Source of the DNA: GCA-020352575 sp964600365
Lineage (GTDB): Bacteria > Actinomycetota > Acidimicrobiia > Spongiisociales > JAENVV01
NCBI GenBank assembly: GCA_964600365.1
Contig: CAZRJG010000076.1
Location: 1-9,834, forward strand
Length of the DNA stretch: 9,834 nt
Direction of reading: 5' to 3'
Numbering within the stretch: the stretch's first letter is position 1; every line of letters begins with the position of its first letter. Under the pieces are notes generated by a model. The model saw only the letters and a list, made by a program, of their open reading frames with translations, searched no databases and had not been told where the DNA came from. The position numbers and the translations under genes were made by a program. Shown piece after piece: positions 1 to 6,762 of the stretch.

Positions 1-446
1 TCCCGTTCGAGCATCTGGGCGACTGTGACGTGGCTCGTCATCTCGAGCACCTCGGTCATGTCCATGCGCCCGAGCCACTCACTGTTGTATCGGATCTCGA
101 GCCGCTCGGGCAGCAGGACCTTGGAGAACTCCTCGAGGATCGTCTCGGCGTAGCCCCGTACCTCGGCCTCCGACAACCGGCGACGCGTCTCGGACTTCCC
201 AGAGGGATCGCCCACCTGGGCAGTGAAGTCGCCGACAATCAGCACCGCGGTGTGGCCCAGTTCCTGGAAGTGGCGAAGCTTCCGGAGCACCACCGCCCAC
301 CCGAGCGTCACCGCTGGCGCCGTGGGGTCGAGGCCCAACTTCACCCGGAGCGGCCGTCCCTCGTCGAGGCGCTCCCGGAGGGCGTCCTCGGGGAGAAGGG
401 TGTCCACTCCGTGCATGAGGAGTTCGAGGTCGTCTCTGGATGGCAT
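1..446 (-). CDS. tyrS: Tyrosyl-tRNA synthetase, N-terminal part (gene runs off the left edge)
   Basis: Class I synthetase that activates tyrosine with ATP and charges tRNA-Tyr in the cytoplasm. Only the first 148 codons lie here. They encode the start of the Rossmann catalytic domain: VKLGLDPTAP (residues 35-44), AVVLRKLRHFQELGHTAVL (51-69), GDFTAQVGDPSGKSETR (72-88) and the NSEWL segment (121-125). These match the family strongly. The start is an ATG at 446-444; no clear Shine-Dalgarno precedes it. The class I HIGH signature, expected right after DPTAP, reads TLGW (residues 47-50), so both histidines are replaced (see findings). The KMSKS loop and the tRNA-binding C-terminus lie outside the window. 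The gene diverges from the penicillin-binding protein gene across 63 bp. Its nearness to mpg agrees with actinobacterial order. Identity is confident; catalytic competence cannot be judged from this fragment. Confidence 0.93.
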   Translation of the reverse strand, partial: MPSRDDLELLMHGVDTLLPEDALRERLDEGRPLRVKLGLDPTAPAVTLGWAVVLRKLRHFQELGHTAVLIVGDFTAQVGDPSGKSETRRRLSEAEVRGYAETILEEFSKVLLPERLEIRYNSEWLGRMDMTEVLEMTSHVTVAQMLER

Positions 447-509
447 CGTGGTCCGGGGCCGGGAGCCGAGAAGAATAGCCGCGAGGACCACCCCCTCCTT
501 GCCGATACT
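447..509. promoter_or_regulatory. Divergent intergenic region between tyrS and the PBP gene
   Basis: This 63-bp spacer must hold the promoters of both divergent genes. On the minus strand a TATTCT hexamer (478-473) matches the -10 consensus at 4 of 6 positions and lies 26 nt before the tyrS ATG. I see no convincing -35. On the plus strand a TANNNT-type element (TACTGT, 506-511) sits 7 nt before an in-frame GTG at 519, which would suit a leaderless transcript. Arms GTGGTCC (448-454) and GGACCAC (485-491) form an inverted repeat around the region. All assignments are pattern-based and weak. Confidence 0.35.
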
Positions 510-2918
510 GTGAGTGCCGTGCGCCGCACCCCTCGTCTCCTCGCCTCCATCATCGCCCTGTCGGTGCTTTCCGCCGCCTGCAACGCCGATATCGCTCCCC
601 TCGCCGATCCCGGACTCGGCGACCTCGGCCTCACCACGATCGTCTACGCCGCGGACGGCTCCATCCTCGCCGAGTGGCACGAGGAGGAGAACCGCGTCGT
701 CGTCCAGTACGAGGAACTGCCGAGCGACCTTGTGAACGCCATCGTCGCGATCGAGGACGAGCGGTACTGGCTCCACCCGGGCGTCGATCTCCGGGCCATT
801 GCGCGGGCGCTCGTCACGAACATCGAAGCCGGCGGCATCTCCCAGGGCGCGTCCACCATCACCCAGCAATACATCAAGAACGTCGTGCTCACCCCCGAAG
901 TCTCCTTCGAGCGGAAGATCGAAGAGGCCACGCTCGCGCTTCGCGTCGAGGAGACCCTCTCGAAAGAGGAGGTCCTCGAGCGCTACGTCAACACCGTCTA
1001 CTTCGGCAACGGAGCCTACGGCGTCGGATCCGCTGCGGCCACCTACTTCGGGAAGGGGGTCTCGGCGCTGACGCTCGCCGAGTCCGCGTTCCTCGCGGGC
1101 ATGATCCGCAATCCGAGCCGGACGGATCCGTACCGCCACCCCAACGACGCGGTCGAACGCCGGCGCGTCGTGCTCGAGAAGCTCGCCTCCCTCACGTGGA
1201 TCACCCCGGAGCAGGCAGCCGCGGCGGACGCCGCGCCCCTCGCCCTCGCGCCCCGCATCCCGCCCGACCGTTCGCGATACCCCTACTTCACCGAGGAGGT
1301 GAAGCAACGCCTCCTGGATGACCCCGCCATGGGCACCACTGCAACCGATCGGTACAACACGCTCTTTCGGGGCGGCCTTCGCATCCACACCACCCTGGAC
1401 CCAACGGTTCAGGAGGCCGCCGAGGCCTCCCTTGCACAGATCCTTCCCGAGAAGGGGCCGAACGGTGCGCTCGTCGCCATTGATCCGACCACGGGGCACG
1501 TGCTCGCAGTCGTCGGCGGGCGGGACTTCTACGACGAGGATGACCCGGTTGCCCGTTTCAACCTCGCGACCCAGGGTCGCCGGCAGGCAGGGAGCGCGTT
1601 CAAGCCCTTCGTGCTCGCTGCGGCGATCGAGCAGGGGCACACGCTCGACGAGATGTTCAGCCGGGGGAGCACCGCAGTGATCGAGACCGACTCTGGTCCA
1701 TGGATCGTCGAGAACTACGCAGGCCAGACCTTCCCCGACCTGACCCTCCTCGACGGCACGCGGTTCTCGGTGAACAAGGTGTATGCCGAACTGGTCGACG
1801 CCGTGGGTCCCGACGCCGTCGCCGAGGTGGCCCGGGCAGCGGGCATCACCTCGGAGCTCCAGCCGATCCATGCGATTGCCCTCGGCGCCGAGGAGGTGAC
1901 CGTCTTCGAGATGGCATCGGCGTACGGCACGTTCGCCTTCGACGGGATCCACCTCTCCCCCACCTTCGTCACGTCCATCGAGACATCCGAGGGCGTCAAC
2001 CTCAGGACCGGTGTGCCCGTCGTCACCGAGGCCCTCGCCCCCGAGGTGGCCCGCACCGTAACGGTGGCGCTCTCGGAGGTGGTGCGCGCCGGGACCGGCG
2101 TCCGTGCCGCCATCGGCCGACCGGTCGCCGGGAAGACGGGGACGACCCAGAACCACTGGGATGCCTGGTTCGTGGGGTACACACAGGAACTCGTCGCTGC
2201 GGTGTGGGTCGGGTACCCCGAAGGCCTCATCCCGATGGAACCTCCCCGCACGGCGATCCCCGTCACGGGGGGCAGCTGGCCCGCGGAGATCTGGGGGACG
2301 TTCGCCGCCACGGTCCTCTCCGATACCCCGTTCGGTCAACTGGACCAACTCGCGGAGGGGAGCACCGTCCGCGTCGCAGTCGATACCTCGACCGGCTACC
2401 TCGCAGGGCCCCTCTGCCCGGGCGAGTACGTGCTCAGACTCGATCTGGCCGTCGAGTCGGCGCCATCGATCATCTGCCCGATCCACAACCCGGCCTCGAT
2501 CGTCGAAGCCGGCGCGGTCGACGTACCCAATGTCCTCGGACTGGGCCTCGCGGGCGCCGTCCGCACGTTGCAGGACTCCGGCTTCACCGTCGTGACCCGG
2601 TACGACGTCGTCGACTCGTTCCCGATGCACCGGGTGTGGGACCAACTCCCCCAGCCCGGCCAACCGGCGCAGCTCGGCTCCCCGGTCACCATCACCGTCT
2701 CGGGATTCGAGCCGGGGACCGTGACGCCCATGGTCCTCGGGTTCCCCGGACCGGACGCGACCGGCATCATCGAGGATGCCGGCCTCACGCCGATCGTCGT
2801 CACCGGGCCCGAGTCCGACGCTGAGGCGGCAGCCGCCAACAGCGGGCTCGTCTGGGCACAGTCGCCGGCGCCCAATGCCCCGCTCACCGGCGAAGTGACG
2901 ATCTGGGTCAACCCCTAG
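510..2918 (+). CDS. Class A penicillin-binding protein (transglycosylase/transpeptidase) with two PASTA domains, probable lipoprotein
   Basis: Bifunctional peptidoglycan synthase (802 aa) acting outside the membrane: it polymerises glycan strands from lipid II and cross-links peptides. The GT51 domain (about 45-225) has EDERYWLHPG (82-91, catalytic Glu E82), SQGASTITQQ (111-120) and RKIEE (135-139). The transpeptidase domain (about 315-610) has the serine motif SAFK (362-365), SVN (420-422) and KTGT (542-545). Two C-terminal PASTA-like repeats follow (about 669-732 and 733-802). The N-terminus is VSAVRRTPRL, a short hydrophobic stretch, then LSAAC with Cys24, which resembles a lipoprotein signal rather than the usual transmembrane anchor. 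Start: GTG 510 is used here. GTG 519 (799 aa) is equally possible, and neither has a Shine-Dalgarno. The open frame continues upstream to position 30 only because it lies antisense to tyrS. The stop overlaps the convergent mpg stop. Function is confident; anchoring is inferred. Confidence 0.93.
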   Translation: MSAVRRTPRLLASIIALSVLSAACNADIAPLADPGLGDLGLTTIVYAADGSILAEWHEEENRVVVQYEELPSDLVNAIVAIEDERYWLHPGVDLRAIARALVTNIEAGGISQGASTITQQYIKNVVLTPEVSFERKIEEATLALRVEETLSKEEVLERYVNTVYFGNGAYGVGSAAATYFGKGVSALTLAESAFLAGMIRNPSRTDPYRHPNDAVERRRVVLEKLASLTWITPEQAAAADAAPLALAPRIPPDRSRYPYFTEEVKQRLLDDPAMGTTATDRYNTLFRGGLRIHTTLDPTVQEAAEASLAQILPEKGPNGALVAIDPTTGHVLAVVGGRDFYDEDDPVARFNLATQGRRQAGSAFKPFVLAAAIEQGHTLDEMFSRGSTAVIETDSGPWIVENYAGQTFPDLTLLDGTRFSVNKVYAELVDAVGPDAVAEVARAAGITSELQPIHAIALGAEEVTVFEMASAYGTFAFDGIHLSPTFVTSIETSEGVNLRTGVPVVTEALAPEVARTVTVALSEVVRAGTGVRAAIGRPVAGKTGTTQNHWDAWFVGYTQELVAAVWVGYPEGLIPMEPPRTAIPVTGGSWPAEIWGTFAATVLSDTPFGQLDQLAEGSTVRVAVDTSTGYLAGPLCPGEYVLRLDLAVESAPSIICPIHNPASIVEAGAVDVPNVLGLGLAGAVRTLQDSGFTVVTRYDVVDSFPMHRVWDQLPQPGQPAQLGSPVTITVSGFEPGTVTPMVLGFPGPDATGIIEDAGLTPIVVTGPESDAEAAAANSGLVWAQSPAPNAPLTGEVTIWVNP

Positions 2919-3487
2919 GGCGCGCCATCCCTGTCAGTCGCGAATCCGTCGCTCGATGCGAACCTCCACGGGTACTCGACCGCCCGGGTGACGCCGATGC
3001 GTGGCGTCGCCCGGTGCGACACCGGTCGTGGACCGGGCTCCAGCCGTATCTCTGACTGCGGATCGAGGAGGTAGATACCGTCATGGCGGGCTGCAATCCC
3101 GAGCGCAGCACCGAGCTTCCCCGGGCCGTCAGCGATGTGGTCATCCCTCCCCCGCCGTTCCCGCATCACCTCCACCCCGTCCACGGGGACCCCGCCCCGG
3201 AGCAGCACGGCCTGGCCCTCCCCCTCCTGGCCCGTCACCACGTTCGCGAGCCAGTGCACACCGTAGGACAGGTACACATAGAGGGTCCCAGGGAGATCGA
3301 ACATCGTGGCGCAGCGTGGGGTGGGGCCCTTCGCCGCATGTGAGGCGGGATCCTCCGCTCCCCCGTACGCCTCCACTTCGCAGAGTCGGACAGAGGTGCG
3401 GACACCACCCACGTCGGAGACGAGGTGCGCGCCGAGGAGGGTGGGCGCCACCTCGAGGGCGTGCCGGCCGAGGTCCGGGAGGCTCAC
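2915..3487 (-). CDS. mpg: DNA-3-methyladenine glycosylase, AAG/MPG family
   Basis: Monofunctional base-excision-repair glycosylase that removes alkylated purines (3-methyladenine, 7-methylguanine) and often hypoxanthine. At 190 aa it has the usual bacterial length. Family signatures: LLGAHLV (17-23), CEVEAYGG (36-43) with predicted catalytic Glu39 and the intercalating Tyr41, DPASHAAKGPTPR (46-58), MFDLPGTLYVYLSYGVHWL (62-80), DGPGKLGAALGI (120-131) and the C-terminal PRIGVTRAVEYPWRF (162-176). The start is a GTG at 3487-3485 inside the end of argF, a 4-nt GTGA overlap that indicates translational coupling. The stop TAG (2917-2915) overlaps the stop of the convergent PBP gene in a shared CTAG, leaving no room for an intergenic terminator. 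It is the last gene of the pheST-argF-mpg string; mpg next to tyrS is also known in mycobacteria. No key residue appears missing. Confidence 0.93.
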   Translation of the reverse strand: MSLPDLGRHALEVAPTLLGAHLVSDVGGVRTSVRLCEVEAYGGAEDPASHAAKGPTPRCATMFDLPGTLYVYLSYGVHWLANVVTGQEGEGQAVLLRGGVPVDGVEVMRERRGRDDHIADGPGKLGAALGIAARHDGIYLLDPQSEIRLEPGPRPVSHRATPRIGVTRAVEYPWRFASSDGFATDRDGAP

Positions 3488-4362
3488 GCCAAGAGGGTGT
3501 GCAGTACCGCCTTCACCGAGTGGAGCCGGTTCTCTGCCTGGTCGAAGACCACCGAGCGCGGATGCTCCATGACCTCGCTGGTCACCTCTTCGCCCCGATG
3601 GGCGGGGAGGCAGTGCAGAAAGATGGCGTCATCGCCGGCCGCAGCGAAGAGCGGGGCGTCCACCTGGAATCGTTCGAACGTCTCCCTCCGCTCCTCAGCT
3701 TCCTCCTCCTGACCCATCGACGTCCACACGTCGGTGTACACGGCGTCGACGCCCTCCACCGCCTCGCGGGCGTCGTGGACGATCTCGATGGCGTCGCCGA
3801 GTGCCTCCACCTCGGTCGCAGGCGGCTCGTACCCCTCCGGACAGGCGACGGTGAGCCGACCGCCCGTCTGGGCGAGGCCGTGCGCGAGGGAGACACACAC
3901 GTTGTTGCCGTCCCCCACGTAGGCGACGTGGGCCCCCTCGAGGGGACGTCGTTCGGCGATCGTCATGAGGTCGGCAATGGCCTGGCAGGGGTGCGCGACA
4001 TCGCTCAAGAGGTTCACGATGGGCACGGCCGTATGACGGCGCATGGTATCGAGGGACGCATGCGAGAACACCCGCAGTGCCACCAGGTCCACGAAGCGAC
4101 CCATCACCCGGATCACGTCGGCTGGGGTCTCGCGAGACCCCAGCCCGACGGACTCATTGCCGATCACGACAGGGTGCATTCCGAGCTCGGCGGAGGCCAC
4201 CTCGGTGGAGACCCGCGTGCGCGTGGAGGGCTTCTCGAAGAAAAGCGCAACCGACCGGCCTGCGAGGCGTCCGGCCCACCGCCCGGGATCACGCTTCATC
4301 GCAAGTCCGAGCGCGACGAGTTCCTCCGTGTCGAGGTCCCCGACGCGCAGGAAGTGGCGCAT
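3484..4362 (-). CDS. argF: Ornithine carbamoyltransferase
   Basis: Cytoplasmic enzyme of arginine biosynthesis that joins carbamoyl phosphate and ornithine to give citrulline; family members are usually trimers. At 292 aa it is slightly short but complete. Carbamoyl-phosphate motif FEKPSTRTR (42-50), the loop LGSRE (74-78, equivalent to LGxxE), HPCQ (124-127), GDGNNV (150-155), the ornithine/SMG loop DVWTSMGQE (211-219) and HCLPAHRGEEV (250-260) are all present and separate it from aspartate carbamoyltransferase. The usual DTARVL helix after the loop reads DVIRVM (82-87). Start ATG 4362 shares its A with the pheT stop (TGATG), and the stop overlaps the mpg start, so it is co-translated with both. 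No other arg gene is present, although actinobacteria usually carry an arg cluster here. Codons 73-81 form a perfect 26-bp palindrome (separate entry). Confidence 0.95.
   Translation of the reverse strand: MRHFLRVGDLDTEELVALGLAMKRDPGRWAGRLAGRSVALFFEKPSTRTRVSTEVASAELGMHPVVIGNESVGLGSRETPADVIRVMGRFVDLVALRVFSHASLDTMRRHTAVPIVNLLSDVAHPCQAIADLMTIAERRPLEGAHVAYVGDGNNVCVSLAHGLAQTGGRLTVACPEGYEPPATEVEALGDAIEIVHDAREAVEGVDAVYTDVWTSMGQEEEAEERRETFERFQVDAPLFAAAGDDAIFLHCLPAHRGEEVTSEVMEHPRSVVFDQAENRLHSVKAVLHTLLA
4120..4145. repeat. Perfect 26-bp palindrome inside argF
   Basis: Left arm GGCTGGGGTCTCG (4120-4132) is followed at once by its exact reverse complement (4133-4145), with no mismatch. Flanking bases 4119/4146 break the symmetry. 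In argF mRNA it can fold as an 11-bp GC-rich stem with a CGCG tetraloop. It encodes residues 73-81 (GLGSRETPA), the active-site loop after the first catalytic motif. The symmetry depends on a TCT serine codon and a CCA proline codon, unusual choices in this GC-rich gene. Function is unknown: hairpin, protein-binding site or coincidence. Confidence 0.9.
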
Positions 4363-6758
4363 CAGGCGCCCCGCAACTCAGCACCGAGCTGCTCGACGGC
4401 GGCAATCGCTGCCGCGCGGACCTCACCAGCCTGCTCGTTGGTGAGCGTTCGATCAGGTGCACGGAGCCGCACGCGGATGGCGAGGCTGCGTCGCCCCGGG
4501 CCCACGGACGCGCCGCGGTACTCGTCGAACACGTCGAGCGCCTCGCCGAGCGGCCCGACCGCGTCTGCGATCGCATCGAGCAACGCATCGGTAGCAAGGT
4601 CGTCGGCGGCGACGAACGCAAGGTCGAAATCAGCCGGGGGGAAGGGGCTAGGTTCCACGAACCGCCACAGGGGGCGGGCGGCGACCAGGGGTCCGACCGC
4701 CAACTCGCCGACGCCGACGCGCCCGGGGAGTTCCCACGCCCGCGACACCCGCGGGTGGAGTTCCCCGACGAGCCCCACAGCGGCACCGTCAACGATCACG
4801 TCGGCACCTCGCACCGGGTGGAGGGGCGCGCGATCCGACGGTATGAACCGCACCTCGCCGAGCCCGAGGTGCGCAACGAGGAGTCGGACGAGCGACGTCG
4901 CCGTGAACACGTCGACCTCCTCGTCCTCCTCGAGCACGCCGGGGACATGGGGCGTGCCTGCGATCACGAATGCCACGTGGACGGGTTGGTTGGGCACCGT
5001 GCCGTACTCGGGTGCTTCCTCGTCGAAGAAGACGCGTCCCACCTCGAAGAGCGCCGCTCCCGGGAGTCCGTGGCTCATGTTGTACCGAGCGGACTCCAGC
5101 AGCCCGGGAAGGAGCGTCGTGCGCAACAACGACTCCTCCTCCCGGAGTGGGTTGCGGACCCGGATCGCATCCCGTCGGGGGTCGTCGTCGGGGAAGCCGA
5201 GCCTCGCGAGCGCATCGCCACCGTGGAAGCTGAACGTCTGCGCCTCGTGGAGACCTGCGCCGTTGAGCACCTGGCGAAGGCGCCTGAGGCGGTGTTGCTC
5301 CGTGGTGAGCCCACCACCGGCCCCGTCGGGGAGCGTCGGAGGAATCGCGTCGAAGCCCTTCAGGCGGAGCACCTCCTCGACGAGGTCCACGGGTCGGGTG
5401 ACATCGGGTCGGAAGGTGGGAACCCGAATGGCCATCGGGTCCTTGCCCGAGACCTCGAAATGGAGGCGGGAGAGCAGCGAAGCGATCTCGCCCGCCTCGA
5501 AGTGGTCGCCGAGGGTGCGGGTGACATCGGCCACGGTGAGCTCGATCTCGGTCACCGGGATTGGGGATGGGTGGGCGTCCACGAGGGCGCCGACGACCGT
5601 GCCGCCAGCATGCTCCGCAAGCAGGCGACACATGCGATGGTTGGCGAGCGGCGGAAGTTCGGGATCCACGCCTCGTTCGAAACGCCCGGACGCCTCGCTG
5701 TGCAGGTTGAGGCTCCGACTCATCTTCATCACGGTTGGCGGGTCCCACGAAGCAACCTCGACGAGGACGCGACTGGTCTGCCCGCTCACCTCGGACTCCT
5801 CCCCGCCCATGGTGCCCGCCAACGACGAGGCGACCTCGGCATCCGCCACGACGAGGTGATCGGGTTGGAGGATCCGTTCGACACCATCGAGCGTGGTGAG
5901 GTGCTCGCCGTCCCGAGGCGGCCGCACGACGATCGCGCCCCCTCGCACCCGGTCGAAGTCGAAGGCATGGGTCGGCTGGCCGAGCTCGAGCATGACGTAG
6001 TTCGAGATGTCGACCACGTTGCTGATCGAACGGACACCTGCCTTGCGCAGCCGGTGTTGCATCCAGAGCGGTGCCGGCCCCACCTCGACGTCGGCGACCT
6101 CCCGGGCGGTGAACCGCGGACAGCGATCATCCTCGATGGACACCGTCACCGTCGCCTCACCGGTTCCGCCGGGATCGGAGACATCAGGCATCCGGACGGG
6201 CACTTCGTAGAACGCGCCAAGGTCCCGCGCGATGCCGAGCATGCTCATGGCATCAGGGCGGTTGGGGGTGATCGTGAGGTCGAAGACGACATCGGGGAGT
6301 TCCACGTGGTCGCCGAAGTCGGACCCGATCGGAAGGCCCCCGTCGAGGACCATGATGCCCTCGTGGTCGTCACCGAGGCCGAGTTCGCGGGCGGAGCAGA
6401 TCATCCCGTTCGAGGCAATGCCCCGGATCTTTCGCCGGGTGATCTCGAATGACCCACTGTCGAGCGTGGCCCCCGGCACCGCAACGGGGACGATCGCTCC
6501 CTCCTCGAAGTTCCATGCGCCGCAGATGATCTCTTGCGGGCCCCCACCGGTGTCAACCCGGCAGAGCCGGACCTTGTCGGCGTCGGGGTGCGGAGCGATC
6601 GTCTCGACCCGACCGATCAGGACTCCCTCGAAGGTCGGGCGCAGCACGTCGTATCCCTCGACCTCGTGGCCGAGCGATGCCAGGACGCCGGCGAGCTCCT
6701 CCGGGTCCGTGGTGGGGAGGTCGACGAACTCCTCGAGCCAGCGAAGTGAGACCTTCAT
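4362..6758 (-). CDS. pheT: Phenylalanyl-tRNA synthetase beta subunit
   Basis: Large subunit (798 aa, normal length) of the cytoplasmic alpha2-beta2 PheRS. It carries tRNA recognition and editing functions while PheS carries the active site. Domains: N-terminal MKVSLRWLEEFVDLP (1-15); EMAP-like OB-fold tRNA-binding domain around 41-150, with HPDADKVRLCRVD (57-69), GAWNF (80-84) and the RKIRGIASNGMICSARELG segment (109-127); B3/B4 editing region around 210-380, including NVVDISNYVMLELGQPTHAFD (247-267 in part) and ASGRFERGVD (356-365); B5 domain about 400-475, with FRPDV (449-453) and DLVEEVLRLKGFD (458-470); catalytic-like module 485-690; C-terminal FDX-ACB anticodon-binding domain about 703-798, starting PSPFPPADFDLAF. 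The start ATG lies 4 nt after the pheS stop; the stop overlaps the argF start by one base. The Shine-Dalgarno is weak, so coupling to pheS translation is likely. Confidence 0.97.
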   Translation of the reverse strand: MKVSLRWLEEFVDLPTTDPEELAGVLASLGHEVEGYDVLRPTFEGVLIGRVETIAPHPDADKVRLCRVDTGGGPQEIICGAWNFEEGAIVPVAVPGATLDSGSFEITRRKIRGIASNGMICSARELGLGDDHEGIMVLDGGLPIGSDFGDHVELPDVVFDLTITPNRPDAMSMLGIARDLGAFYEVPVRMPDVSDPGGTGEATVTVSIEDDRCPRFTAREVADVEVGPAPLWMQHRLRKAGVRSISNVVDISNYVMLELGQPTHAFDFDRVRGGAIVVRPPRDGEHLTTLDGVERILQPDHLVVADAEVASSLAGTMGGEESEVSGQTSRVLVEVASWDPPTVMKMSRSLNLHSEASGRFERGVDPELPPLANHRMCRLLAEHAGGTVVGALVDAHPSPIPVTEIELTVADVTRTLGDHFEAGEIASLLSRLHFEVSGKDPMAIRVPTFRPDVTRPVDLVEEVLRLKGFDAIPPTLPDGAGGGLTTEQHRLRRLRQVLNGAGLHEAQTFSFHGGDALARLGFPDDDPRRDAIRVRNPLREEESLLRTTLLPGLLESARYNMSHGLPGAALFEVGRVFFDEEAPEYGTVPNQPVHVAFVIAGTPHVPGVLEEDEEVDVFTATSLVRLLVAHLGLGEVRFIPSDRAPLHPVRGADVIVDGAAVGLVGELHPRVSRAWELPGRVGVGELAVGPLVAARPLWRFVEPSPFPPADFDLAFVAADDLATDALLDAIADAVGPLGEALDVFDEYRGASVGPGRRSLAIRVRLRAPDRTLTNEQAGEVRAAAIAAVEQLGAELRGA

Positions 6759-6762
6759 GGGG

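Noticed and set aside
30..509. Upstream in-frame extension of the PBP reading frame (about 160 extra codons)
   Set aside because: It lies fully antisense to the well-conserved tyrS N-terminus, shows no signal or domain logic, and would put the lipoprotein-like signal in mid-protein.
3934..3945. 12-bp palindrome CCCCTCGAGGGG in argF
   Set aside because: Palindromes of this length are expected by chance several times in the window; no supporting context.
3001..5859. A 952-codon open frame on the plus strand
   Set aside because: It is antisense to mpg, argF and pheT, which are clear family members. Long antisense frames are expected at this GC content, and its composition (Arg/Ser/Pro-rich) is not protein-like.
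4077..6452. A 791-codon open frame on the plus strand
   Set aside because: Antisense shadow of pheT and argF. Its Arg/His/Glu-rich translation resembles no family I know.
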